A stretch of 64,000 nt of DNA from Sacculina carcini (Eukaryota > Arthropoda > Thecostraca > Sacculinidae): contig OU696570.1 of NCBI GenBank assembly GCA_916048095.2, forward strand, positions 5,757,518-5,821,517, in the 5' to 3' direction. Within the stretch, counting starts at the first letter, position 1. Each line of letters opens with the position of its first letter. Below, one piece after another: positions 21,564 to 31,630 of the stretch. Both the position numbers and the translations under genes were made by a program. The notes under the pieces were generated by a model that saw nothing but the letters and a program-made list of their open reading frames with translations, did not search any database and was not told the origin of the DNA.

Positions 21564-22471
21564 CAGCGGTTCTTAACCGGGGGGAAATTTCCCCCCAGAG
21601 GGAAATTTGGCACTTCCCGGGGGAAATGGGAGCTCGATGTGACGGTCTATGCTTGGCTGGTCTGTCTGGGCGTCGTCCTGCAATTTTAATTGACCGAAGC
21701 GATTTGGACTTGATAAATACCCTGTGATGCAGACAAAGGATTAAAAATGAAACGTCGAAGGGCAACATGCTCCAGTGCGGAGATGGAAACCTTCCTGAAG
21801 ATGTGGTTCAGGACATCAAGCCCCACCTCTCCAATTAGAAGACGGACTTCCTCCGGTACTTTCCTCACGTAAGGAAAGATGTGATACCTTTTCATGAAAT
21901 GATTCGGAACCCATTCACGTGTAATGCTGAGACTGTGGACGACGGGTACCAGGAGGAGCTCTTGTGTCTTCAAGCAGATGGATGTGCCAAAAATGCGTTC
22001 AAGACATTGGATCTCGAAACCTTCTGCATGTCTTCACCGTACGAAAAGGCTGCGAAGATTGCCCGAGATGTTCTGGTACAGGTCTCCACAACGTACCTCT
22101 GTGAAGTCGGCTTCTCTGCGCTGGTGAGCGTGAAAACGAGGGCTCGAAGCAAAATCCAAGTAGAAGCGAGTCTCCGCTGTGCGCTAAGCAATACCAAACC
22201 CGATATCGAAAAGCTGACGAGGACGAAACAGGCGCAAGTTTCCCACTGATTAACTGCTTGGGTGATAACCAAACTGGCAGCTATTGATCTGCAGAGCTTC
22301 TTTTGTTCTGTTGAATTTCTGGCTGCGAATAAAATTTGGTGTTTTATAGTAAGAATTACTACATTTTGGCAGTTGGGAGGAGGGGGTTGAGGAATTGAAA
22401 ATGAAGGGGGAAATGGTTTTTAGGGCTGACCTGAAAGGGGGAAATGGAGGTCAAAAGGTTAAGAACCGCTG
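21564..22471. mobile_element. Deleted hAT element with perfect 8-bp TSD
   Basis: Termini CAGCGGTTCTTAACC and GGTTAAGAACCGCTG are exact inverted copies, flanked by ATCTAGAC at 21556-21563 and 22472-22479. It keeps only the 3' part of a transposase gene. Subterminal GGGGGAAAT words occur at both ends. It landed in a TTAA-type element end (GAACCACAGCCGTC follows). Confidence 0.92.
21881..22249 (+). pseudogene. hAT transposase C-terminal fragment (ZBED5/Charlie-like)
   Basis: Open for 122 codons and readable upstream to about 21760 with one stop. It contains QEELLCLQADGCAKNAF, the AARDVL/VSTTYLCEVGFSAL block and a KTRARSKIQVEASLRCALS ending, the hAT dimerisation region as in ZBED5-like and Charlie-type transposases. 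The catalytic core and BED finger are missing, so it cannot act as a transposase. Confidence 0.8.
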
Positions 22472-22479
22472 ATCTAGAC

Positions 22480-23545
22480 GAACCACAGCCGTCATCTGAC
22501 GGCTTCCCACGTTTATCATATTATCGACCCATATAATACATTAAATCTTTCAAATATATGTTAAGCTTATACAAACGTATTATTTATTCAATTTCGACAC
22601 CAACAATTGATTAAACCAGACCAAAATAACGCAAATATTAAAAAACAAATTGACATTGGGTATCATCATGCGTTCCGTATATGTGTCTCTCAAAAGAAAT
22701 GCAATTATTTTTTGGTGTTTGCACTTAACAAAACAGCGTGCGAGACGCGATTGATCATTCTTACACGCAAATGTTTCCGCTGTGCAGTGAATTTTACATG
22801 GAAGTTCATCAGACAGGTGTTTGTCATTGTGATCATGTCGTCGATCAACTCTTATCATTTCAGCTAAACGGATTTTTAGACTATTATCTTCATTGCTAAA
22901 CTCATTGTACAAAACATGACAGTTGATAAAAACTGAGTCGTTATAAGAAAATTAACACATGGGCCCACTGGACACTTTCGTGCCCACTGGACATCCACTG
23001 GAGTGACCAGAGGAAATTCTCGCCGAATACATTCTAGCAATCTGATGGAAACGTGTTTCGTGACCTGTTTCGTGTTGTTTTTTTAATCAGTATTTCCATG
23101 TGCAAAGTATTTGGAACAAGCACGTTATTCAATTTTTCCATCGACACAATGAAACTTGAATGCCCATTTGTGCCAGCCTTCCTGCTGTAATTTTCAAATA
23201 TTACTTAGCATTTTTATTTGAGCTATAGCATTAAATAGAGCTTATATAATCTTCCAACTGATGATAGTTACTTTATAAAGCAACTTATTAATACAAATGT
23301 GTAAAATTTGTCACTTTTCACTTCAGCTGGGATATTCTAATTAGATTTAATACTCTTAAACATTGTTCAATTTTAATTGTTACCATCATTAGATTCAGCG
23401 TAGTCTAAACCATTACGAAACGTCAACCACGCATTATTTTTTGAAAAAATTTGCAAAGAAAAATAGGCCTTATTTGACAGCCGTCAATTTACGGCTCCGA
23501 TCTTTTTAGGCAGTTCAATTTTCCGGTCCTTCTAGTGTTAAAGAG
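22480..23545 (-). mobile_element. TTAA-type element remnant, possibly piggyBac-like
   Basis: The right end reads, on the minus strand, TTAA-CACTAGAAGGACCGG, then GGAGCCGTAAATTGACGGCT. The left end at 22475-22500 has the related GAACCACAGCCGTC block, split from its terminus by the hAT element. Between them the minus strand at 22580-22912 has a 110-codon open frame with a Cys/His-rich part (PCKIHC, then RCFVKCKHQK), which would suit the Cys-rich end of a piggyBac transposase. I am not certain of that match. Confidence 0.4.
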
Positions 23546-23685
23546 TTCTATTAAAGGTAATCCAGCACACACTTGAATGAATGCATTTGTTAGCGATGCG
23601 ATATATTCAAACATATGGGCTTACAGATGATACTTTTTAAATACAGTTCATATTATATTGTTGATTAGTTTTCGTCGATGTGTGC

Positions 23686-23956
23686 CACTGGCGGATCCAG
23701 AGGGGGGCCAGGGGCCGAAACCATCCATCAACTCCTCATAACCAAGATATTCACTAAACGATAAAATGAAAAATATATTTATGTAGAGCTTGTTGATATA
23801 AGCATTAACTCAAAGCACATTTGCACACTATTGTGTGTGTAAATGTGTGCATATGTCATTGGAAAATGTCCCAAGTCATAACCTTCACACGCTACCTAGC
23901 CACTCATACATAATTCAGACTACCCCTCCCCAAATTGCGCTCTGGGTCCGCTATTG
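23686..23956. mobile_element. MITE with 8-bp TSD (7/8)
   Basis: The left end is CACTGGCGGATCCAGAG and the right end CTCTGGGTCCGCTATTG, inverted copies of a CA-x-TGGCGGA terminus. Flanks ATGTGTGC (23678-23685) and ATTTGTGC (23957-23964) differ at one base. A G-rich block lies at the left and CCCCTCCCC at the right. It is non-coding. Confidence 0.8.
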
Positions 23957-24070
23957 ATTTGTGCTAACTGCTAAGGAAACTTATTGTCCTTTATTATCCT
24001 TATTATCCGTTATTAACTTATATCAAGAACAAAGCTGACGATCGCTGCATCATTATGCATGTATTTTGAT

Positions 24071-24105
24071 GTGTGTGTGCTTGTGTGTGTGTGTGTGTGT
24101 GTTGA
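24071..24105. repeat. (TG)n microsatellite
   Basis: A run of GT/TG just upstream of the acceptor of gene A's last exon. Confidence 0.85.
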
Positions 24106-24127
24106 TAACACAATGCACTGTCAACAG

Positions 24128-24327
24128 AACCTCCACCAGGCGGCCTCGGAGAGTTTATTGGAGAGCACGTCACTTCGATTGTCTTCACGTTTCTACTGCT
24201 GTTGCTGGTGATTCTGCTTCTCTTCTTGTGGAAGAGACGCCAAAACTCCAAGCGAAAGCCCCGAGCAGGAAAGGCACAAAAGCGCGGTTTCAAAGGACGC
24301 ATGAAGAGAATGTTCCACAAGAAGTGA
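24128..24327 (+). CDS. Membrane protein gene A, last exon: transmembrane helix and basic tail
   Basis: The acceptor is GCACTGTCAACAG and the exon opens in phase 1, matching both upstream donors. It encodes a short Pro/Gly linker, a hydrophobic segment of about 21 residues (24169-24231, ending ...LLLFLW), then a cytoplasmic tail of 31 residues with 16 Lys/Arg and a TGA stop at 24325. The WKRRQ just after the helix is a classic stop-transfer signal, so the protein should be type I. The exon lies 20.5 kb from the stalk exon, across a transposon-filled intron. Linkage rests on matching phase, strand, the Thr-rich stalk leading into a membrane anchor, and the absence of a better partner. A transcript would settle it. 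Confidence 0.75.
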
Positions 24328-24638
24328 TAATATGCATACATTACTCAAATCTCCGTATAGAATTTCAGTGGATATATTCATTGTATACGTTATTATGTCA
24401 TGTTTTGTATGCAGCTAGGAAACACTTTGTTCAACGTTCCACTTTGACGACTTGCATTGCACTGCAGTCGCCTTGCAATCAAGATAAGCATGCATCCGGT
24501 GGCATGCAAATATTCACTCATTCGCATACATTTCGTAAATTTGCATGTCTACCACGTGGTTGTGTCCTTGTGCTCTTGTGCATACTGATGTTCCGAGCCA
24601 ATCTAAATCACGTGTAGTCAACAACAGTGATTTTTCAG

Positions 24639-24644
24639 AATAAA
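24639..24644 (+). promoter_or_regulatory. Poly(A) signal for gene A
   Basis: An AATAAA hexamer about 310 bases after the stop of the transmembrane exon, before the LTR element begins at 24808. It is the only canonical hexamer noticed in this 3' stretch. Confidence 0.5.
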
Positions 24645-24807
24645 ATTGTATGTGGTTTCATTGAACGCTTTCACTGTTACGCTTTTGCAGTACTCAATGT
24701 TTGGCAATAATGTTTGGCGTTTCATTACCGCACGGTCACCCACATCTTTATGACTGCTGAAATACACAATCACTTACAAACGTTTCTACTTGAAAACGAT
24801 AGACATT

Positions 24808-25161
24808 GCTGTATATTACACAGAACACATTATATATTTCACAGTGAACATTACATGACGCAACCACATCACACTTTACAACGCTCATGCACACTCCGCT
24901 CACAATAAGCGCTCACACAAGACTCTCCAAATGACGCTCACAAGATCTGCACAACTGTGTCTCTCCTGAATCAGCACTTATGCATTTGCTTCCTGTGTAA
25001 CACTACCTGTCCCGTACACACACAGACACACACACATACATACATACAGACACACACACAGACAGACCAACACTATTAGCTGATTCAGCACTGGTCGGTG
25101 CAAGTTCACTCGCCTCGTGTGTATGCGTGCTCGTGTGTCTCGCCAGGCATCGCCATATCAC
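24808..25161 (-). repeat. 3' LTR of the young Gypsy-type element
   Basis: It contains CA-rich microsatellite words (ACACACAGACAC, ACATACATAC) that differ in length from the 5' LTR, and otherwise matches it almost base for base. Confidence 0.9.
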
Positions 25162-25194
25162 CTCCCCACCTAGCCTGAAGTTGTCCGAAGGGCG

Positions 25195-27174
25195 TTATGT
25201 TAAGTAGGCGTAACTTTGTGGTGGCTTCCTCGCACGAGTGGATCGCCGTAATCCACGATGTTCAGCGTCCGGCTTACCACTCTTGTCCTTTGTATCTTGA
25301 ACAGCAGAATTGTGTTTTTTAGTCGCCATGTCCACCTTCGGAGAGGTTACCGTCTTATCGCCATTTTGTGGCGGTGATTGTTGCTGGAGGTATTCTCCCG
25401 GCTCCTCGTCTTCTTTCGAGGCGTAGCGGGGTCGCAGCTGCTCCACATGTCGGCGCCAGGTCGGTCCTCGTGGAAAAACCTTTACGTTCAGACTCCGAGT
25501 GCCCAGCCGTTTGTTGGCGATCGCTGGCACCCATCGTGGCTCACGATCCCGCCTCGGTCCGTAGTATTTTGCATATACCGGATCTCCGACGGCGTAGGCG
25601 CTCACGAGCTTGGATATCTCTCGCGCTTGCGACTTGGTAGCATTCTCTGTCTGTTTCCCCTGTCCGACGTGAGCTGGTGAGGGCAGAAGAGTGTCGATCT
25701 TGGTACGGATCTGTCTTCCGTTGAGAAGTTCATCTTTCCATAAGTCTGGAAACTCGTCGCACAATTTTCTACATTCATCTTGGATATGTATGTCCGGTGA
25801 CACATTGTCGAACATAGCATTCACTTGTCTTTTCGCATGTTCAAGTGCTTCATCAAGCAAAATATTCAGCTTGTCTGATGCTGTTCTTCCCAACAGACTC
25901 AATCTGTTCACTGTAGAGACAATGTACTTGATGTGTTTCTTCACGATTGCTCCTGGTAGCAATGTGGCTCCAATGAACGTTCCGAGTACCGGCATATCGT
26001 GCTTTGTAGCCGACTCATATCTCCACGTGGGTTTCTGCAGCTTGGGCTTGCCTATTTTCTCCCAGAACGCTCTTGTCACGAAATTCCCATTGGTGCCTGT
26101 ATCAATTTCCATGACGTGGCTGTGACCATTTATCTCGATCTGCACCTCCATTTTTGGGAGTGCATCGTCGTCACTGTCCACTGTGTTGACCAATTCTTGC
26201 GATATAATCTTGACAGACTGTTCCTTTGATCTCTTGGTCTTAGACATACAAGCCTTTTCGATGTGACCAAGTTTTTTGCAGAAATTGCATTTTGCATTTT
26301 TGAAACGACAGTCTTCGGCTAAATGGTTGTCTCTTCCACAACGGTAGCACTTACGTTTCTGTGTCACTCGCGTTTCCTCAGCCTGGACTTTTGCAGCAGC
26401 CCGGCTGTGCTCCTTCATTCTGTTCACTGGAGATGGTTTTGCTTTGTAGACTGTTTCTTTCGCCATTTTTGCCGCTTCTTCAGTCTCTATTGCAATATTG
26501 ACTGCTTTGGTGAATGTGAGCTCGTCGTCGTTGATCTTGAATAAACTTTTCAAGACTGCTTCGTTGTTCACGGAGCACAGGAACCGCGACCGAAGAGCGT
26601 CGTCCTGGGCGTCCTTGACAGAAGGAAAATCGCAGGTGACAGCGTCTTGACGAATTCTCGCTTCCAGTTCCTGCACTGTTTCGCCCGGTTTCCGCTGCAT
26701 GTCGCTCCAAAATCTGAATCTTTCTCGAACGGCGAATCTTTTGGGATCGAATTGATCTTTCATCAAAGAGACGATGTCTTCAATTGAAAGTTGATTGATG
26801 TTTTGAGGCGGAGTCTGCTGTGCTGCCAGGTTGGACAAAAGCTTGTAGGTGGTGTTTGATTGGTTCGTCAAGAACTCCTGAGCTTCTCGTTGTCTGGGAA
26901 CGGAATTAGCTCCCACGAATGTGGAAAATCTTGCCCAATAATCCGTCCACAGTTCAGACGTGTGGTCGAACGGTGAAAACGCGGGAGTAGAAACTGGTTG
27001 AGCAGGGTGCATGTTGGTAGCTGATTGCGTCTTCATCTGCATGATGGCGTCCATTTGCTCTTTATGCTGGCGTATCAGCTCCATTTTCTCTTCCTGGTCT
27101 TCTCTGTGTTGTCGCCGCATTTCTTCCATCTGCTCTTTTAGCAGTTTGATCAGTTCTCTGGTCTCTTTCGACAT
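25195..27174 (-). CDS. Gag-protease polyprotein with post-integrase tail, RT/RH/IN deleted in frame
   Basis: 659 codons from the ATG at 27174; in-frame codons before it are GTG/ATT, so I prefer this ATG. Order: an N-terminal coiled coil rich in Glu/Lys/Gln (KLLKEQMEEMRRQHREDQEE); a gag core (SELWTDYWARFSTFVGANS); two CCHC knuckles (CYRCGRDNHLAEDC, CNFCKKLGHIEKAC); and a retropepsin with an intact D-T-G (MEIDTGTNGNFV). Near 25722 the sequence passes from CDEFPDLWKDE, just before RT, straight into LLNGRQIRTK, just after integrase. The RT, RNase H and integrase normally between are missing with the frame kept. The basic tail (YYGPRRDREPRWVP, WRRHVEQLRPR) follows. No stops, young LTRs. It may be mobilised by enzymes supplied by a complete relative. 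Confidence 0.9.
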   Translation of the reverse strand: MSKETRELIKLLKEQMEEMRRQHREDQEEKMELIRQHKEQMDAIMQMKTQSATNMHPAQPVSTPAFSPFDHTSELWTDYWARFSTFVGANSVPRQREAQEFLTNQSNTTYKLLSNLAAQQTPPQNINQLSIEDIVSLMKDQFDPKRFAVRERFRFWSDMQRKPGETVQELEARIRQDAVTCDFPSVKDAQDDALRSRFLCSVNNEAVLKSLFKINDDELTFTKAVNIAIETEEAAKMAKETVYKAKPSPVNRMKEHSRAAAKVQAEETRVTQKRKCYRCGRDNHLAEDCRFKNAKCNFCKKLGHIEKACMSKTKRSKEQSVKIISQELVNTVDSDDDALPKMEVQIEINGHSHVMEIDTGTNGNFVTRAFWEKIGKPKLQKPTWRYESATKHDMPVLGTFIGATLLPGAIVKKHIKYIVSTVNRLSLLGRTASDKLNILLDEALEHAKRQVNAMFDNVSPDIHIQDECRKLCDEFPDLWKDELLNGRQIRTKIDTLLPSPAHVGQGKQTENATKSQAREISKLVSAYAVGDPVYAKYYGPRRDREPRWVPAIANKRLGTRSLNVKVFPRGPTWRRHVEQLRPRYASKEDEEPGEYLQQQSPPQNGDKTVTSPKVDMATKKHNSAVQDTKDKSGKPDAEHRGLRRSTRARKPPQSYAYLT

Positions 27175-27346
27175 GGCGGTAGACTCAGCTGAAATCACAG
27201 TTTCTTTTACGCGATGCGGTTTTTAGACGTCGCTCTTAGCCTGACTTGGTCGTTGATCTGACAAGACGTGGGTCACGGCGTCGAGTTAGTGCACACAATG
27301 ACACAAAATGTAATATTCTGTCCTTGCGACTGCGCCACTTTGTTCT

Positions 27347-27694
27347 GTTGTATATTACACAGAACACATTATATATTTCACAGTGAACATTACATGACGC
27401 AACCACATCACACTTTACAACGCTCATGCACACTCCGCTCACAATAAGCCCTCACACAAGACTCTCCAAATGACGCTCACAAGATCTGCACAACTGTGTC
27501 TCTCCTGAATCAGCACTTATGCATTTGCTTCCTGTGTAACACTACCTGTCCCGTACACACACACACACATACATACATACAGACACACACACAGACAGAC
27601 CAACACTATTAGCTGATTCAGCACTGGTCGGTGCAAGCTCACTCGCCTCGTGTGTATGCGTTCTCGTGTGTCTCGCCAGGCATCGCCATATCAC
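27347..27694 (-). repeat. 5' LTR of the young Gypsy-type element
   Basis: The element reads leftward, so this copy holds its promoter side. The primer-binding-like site follows about ten bases inside. Confidence 0.9.
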
Positions 27695-28025
27695 ACATTT
27701 TCCGCAATTATAAAGTATGTGTACATGAGAGATTTATACAGAAGGCGGGATTTGTGGTGTATTCATATGCAACTTTTCTTCATATGTAAATTTTCCGTGT
27801 ATTTTGTCACTCGATGCTCATTTCCATATATTTTCACTGATGCTTCACTCACGCCGAATCAAAATCCATAATAGTCTGTGTCTTGTGTCATAACAGTCTG
27901 TGTTTTGTGCTCGGCGTGTAAGGACGTGTTTCGTGGTGCTCGTAGTGTGTCAGTAAGTTTCGCTAAACTCCAGTAGACAGTGAGCCGGTGCGGCAATAGC
28001 GTATGCAGCAGAAATGATGGAGGCC

Positions 28026-28802
28026 ATGAAATAGTGTTTATCGAATGATGAGCTACTCAATATGATTAGGCAGAAGATTGTCGAGCCTGCTGTGAAAGCT
28101 GCAGTCGCAGAGGCAGTGCAGGCAAAAGAGCATGAGATTGCGATCCTGAAAGTAGATCTGAACTCTGCACTGGACAGAATCGACAGTATTGAACAGCACT
28201 CAAGGCGAAAAAATCTTTGCACCTCAGGCCTGGTGGAAGAGAAATCTGAAGATGCCAACAAGCTCCTGCAGGATGTTGCCAAGAGAATGAAGGTGGACAT
28301 ATGCGCTGATGACGTGAAATCGGTACACCGAATTGGCAAAACTGTCACAGGCAAATCCAGACCACTCCTGATCTGTTTTTAAAAACTCAGAAAGCGAAAT
28401 GAGTTTTAGAGGGCCCGGACATTTTTGAAGGCGGCTGCGGACGCCGCTGGAAATCGCTCTGGGCCCATATTTGTTAACGATCATTTGACGAGAAAAAACA
28501 GAAAGCTGATGTATGACTTGAGGCAAATGAGAAGAGCTGGAAAAATTCACGCGGTATGGACTGACATGGGATTGGTGAAAATTCGAGTAACTGGATACGC
28601 CCGTGCTGTTACGGTAATCTCAATGGATGATGTCCTTCGCCACACTGGACCAGCCGGAGCAATGACCGAAAAAACAGATTCTATTCAGTTGTGTCAGGCA
28701 AAACGCACGGCTGAGTGGAAAAATGTCAGCCGCAATGTTACAGCCACGACAAACAAAGTGAACCTACCCATCACCAGATTCAGTCAGTCAAACAGGCGGT
28801 AG
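28026..28802 (+). pseudogene. LINE ORF1 (coiled coil plus RNA-binding domain)
   Basis: Two open pieces (28062-28382 and 28425-28802) are separated by a frameshift and stops. The first has a coiled coil followed by SIEQHSRRKNLCTSGLVEE and SVHRIGKTVTGKSRPLLI. The second has GPIFVNDHLTRKNRKLMYD and KIHAVWTDMGLVKIRV. This is the transposase-22/L1-ORF1p-like architecture (coiled coil, RRM, C-terminal domain) that binds element RNA. Confidence 0.75.
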
Positions 28803-29203
28803 TTCAACTAGCTACAACCAATATACCTCACCTCACACAGGTCACACCTGCCACACAGTGAGTGTACACACTTGCCTTGACGTCGTATTGTCGTGCGTTT
28901 GTTTACGTCCTGTAATCTTAACCTAGTTGTATTGTTGTTTACGTATTGTATGCCAATTGTCTGTATATACTTGAAAATGTGTTCTTTTTTTCGCTTCACT
29001 CACCTATTCACCGCTGACCGGTGTAATGTTTGTGCACCCACATCGCAACTCTTGTTTTTGTTCTAACTATACGTATAATTTTCATTCTGCGTTTTTTATT
29101 TTTTTCTATAGACTGATATTTCCTTTTTTAATTGTAATTCATCCATCTATTATTTGATATTTATTCCTGCACTTATTGTTTGCATTTTTTGTGATAATTA
29201 GTA

Positions 29204-30159
29204 TGAATTATTTGGATGATGAGCTGGGGATAGAACTGGAGCCTGAAAGTAATTTTTTCACACAACATTTGGATCTCGGTGACAAAAAGATATATGAACA
29301 ATGCACATACAAGATTCCTTCCACCATTGTGAAAAACTCATTGGGGTTGGCCATATTGCAAGTCAATATAAGATCGCTGAAGCAAAACTTTGAAAAACTG
29401 AAATACTTACTCTAAAGTTCAATAATGTTTGATATTATCCTATTATCAGAGACTTGGATTGATGACTGTTCATCTAAATTTTTCCAGATTGATGACTATG
29501 ACTTAGTGACCGCTTCGCCGGAAAAAAGAAGAACGAGGGGTAAAGGATCTGCTACTTATGTGAGCAAAAAATATAATTACATGGTCAGTGACAAGTATTC
29601 AAGTGGCACAGAGATTGCATTTCAGGCAGTTACTATTGAGCTATTTAACCCAAATAAAAGAAATATAGTTTTTATCTCCGTCTACAGGTCTCCCTCTTAT
29701 CAGTCTTCCCTTTTTATGAATTTTTTAGACACATCACATTTTGACACATTGTTTAATGAAAAAGTAGTAGTTATTGGCGGTGATTTTAACATTGATATCT
29801 TGGATAATTCGCAAACAGATCTTATTGATCTCATGGCTTCTAAAGGATTCCACCCAACAATCAATAAGCCGACTCGTATAACACAGACATGCTCCATTCT
29901 GATCGACAACATATTCATCAACAACGCGTCTCTAGTCTCTTCCAGTGGCATAATAACACATGATATCAGTGATCACCTGCCAACTTTTTGCTCTGTGACG
30001 TACAATACTGTTTCACCCACAACATCACATCAAAATAGAAGATTATTCAATTTTAAACATGCTGACAAATTATTACAACAAGTCAGAGTTGAGATGGACA
30101 AGTTCTATGAGATATCAGAAGCGAAGAATGTGCCAACTTCCTGCTACAAACATGTGTAA
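29204..30159 (+). pseudogene. LINE ORF2: apurinic-type endonuclease domain
   Basis: Starts at ATG 29204 (MNYLDDELGIELEPES). QVNIRSLKQNFEKL gives the first catalytic Asn region; a stop at 29413 interrupts, and the frame continues at 29425. LLSETWIDD carries the Glu, VVIGGDFNIDIL near 29770 the Asp/Asn pair, and ITHDISDHLPTF near 29955 the final Asp-His. All the usual endonuclease motifs are visible, so the fold is well kept despite the stops at 29413 and 30157. Confidence 0.82.
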
Positions 30160-30212
30160 CTCAAATCGACAAATTATCAAATACTAAATAGAACCTGAGG
30201 AAACAGCCTAAA

Positions 30213-31500
30213 CAGCCGTGGATTGACCAAAAACTCTTAGCAGACATCAATCTAAAAAACAAATTACATCTCAAATACGTCAAGAAAGGTAAAAAAGAAA
30301 ACTTTCAAATATTTAAAAAAATTCGCAATAGATTAAAAAGCGAAATACAATTGGCAAAACAGAAATACTACCTTGAGCAACTGAAACGTCATCAATGCAA
30401 TAAACGAATGATGTGGAACTCATTACTAACCATGGCTAACGTGAAAAAACTAAAGGAGATTTTACCGTCCTGTTTTATACACAATGATGTCTTACATGAA
30501 GCCCCAACACACATTGCTGAAGAATTCAACATGTATTTTACTAACCTTAATCTTAATATAGCAAGAAATATGCCGCTTACCAACGTACACCATAGGATGT
30601 TTCTCGATCATTTAAAGTCGTGTGAAAGCAACAAATTCGTGTTTCAAACTATTCCAAATATTGTCGTACACTCCATAATAACTCAACTGAAGAGTGACAA
30701 GAGCGCACATGATGGTCTCACAGGTGAAATTCTAAAACTTATTTCACCTGTCATTCATTCCTGTCACGCCTCGTCATTCCCCACCGAAATTACACACATG
30801 ATTAACTTATGTATCACACAATCATGCTTTCCGAGTTCTTTCAAAATTGCGCGTGTTATTCCAATTTTCAAACAAGGTAATAAGCAAAACTTTATTAACT
30901 ACAGACCTATATCAATTTTAACGCCTATGTCTAAAGTACTAGAGAGAATTTTATATAATCAGCTCATGGGTTTTTTTACTACCAATGATCTCCTACTTGA
31001 CTTTCAATTTGGTTTTAGAAAACAACGATCTACATACATGCCAATCGGTCTTTTAGCTCAACTAATTAACAAAGCACGTGGTTCTAACTCAATCGCGCTT
31101 ACAATTTTCCTTGACATAAAAAAGCTTTTGATTGTGTAGATCACGCTATCCTGCTGGACAAACTCCGCTTCTACAACTTGGCCGATTCAACAATAAAGCT
31201 TCTCAAGGCATTCCTGTCAAATCGCCTGCAATTTCTTGATTTTAATGGTTGTTGTTCAAGTACAAAAGAAGTCAAAATGGGAGTACCTCATGGTTCAATT
31301 TTGGTACCATTACTGTTTTTAATCTATGTTAATGACCTTTTTAAATGTAGCACTTCATCGCTGATGACACTGCTGTTTTTATCTCAGCCTCTACACAGGA
31401 TGAATTGACGAGTAAAGCCAACAATCTTTTAAGTAAAATATCAGATTGGTTCAAAGCAAATAGACTACGGTTAAACACTTCTTAAACACATATTATAAAT
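30213..31500 (+). pseudogene. LINE ORF2: reverse transcriptase, broken
   Basis: Contains FKIARVIPIFKQGN and NYRPISILTPMSKVLERILYN near 30900, FGFRKQRSTYM near 31008 and FLDIKK near 31105. A frameshift in the A-run near 31125 follows, then CVDHAILLDKL, MGVPHGSILVPLLFLIYVNDLF near 31278. Compared with copy 2, 16 bases are missing at about 31360, which removes the start of the F-A-D-D catalytic box. RT is certainly inactive here. Confidence 0.82.
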
Positions 31501-31630
31501 TAATTCAATGGTTGAGACAGGATTATTCCTTACACCCTGAAAAATATCATTTTTGCAGCTGTTTTTTGTGATGTTCTTCATGCTCTGTTTCAAGTGTGAA
31601 ATAAACTTTCTTCTTCAAAAAAAATTATAA

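Larger units (their letters stand above)
24808..27694 (-). mobile_element. Young non-autonomous Gypsy-type LTR element (gag-PR only)
   Basis: LTRs 24808-25161 and 27347-27694 are nearly identical: a handful of substitutions plus a difference in CA-repeat length. They are flanked by ACATT (24803-24807 and 27695-27699). In sense orientation the LTR begins G/TGATATGG and ends ATATACA. A TGGCGCAGTCGCAAGGA primer-binding-like site lies at 27321-27337, and a purine tract AGGTGGGGAG abuts the 3' LTR (25162-25171). One uninterrupted ORF fills the middle. RT, RNase H and integrase are absent. Confidence 0.92.
27870..31630 (+). mobile_element. LINE (jockey/CR1-type) copy 1 with ORF1 and ORF2
   Basis: Contains an ORF1, an endonuclease, an RT, then a 3' end GTGTGAAATAAACTTTCTTC and an A-rich tail. 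An internal deletion joins the RT (...ACGGTTAAACACTTCT at about 31480) to the 3' UTR, so the C-terminal ORF2 domain present in copy 2 (61856-63140) is missing. The exact 5' end is uncertain. Confidence 0.8.

Noticed and set aside
24066-24617. Single 183-codon plus-strand frame over the last exon of gene A
   Set aside because: It is a different frame from the phase-matched exon and begins in a GT microsatellite; the exon frame gives a clear transmembrane helix and basic tail.
25368-26710. Several plus-strand open frames opposite the young LTR element
   Set aside because: Shadows of the 659-codon minus-strand gag-protease frame.
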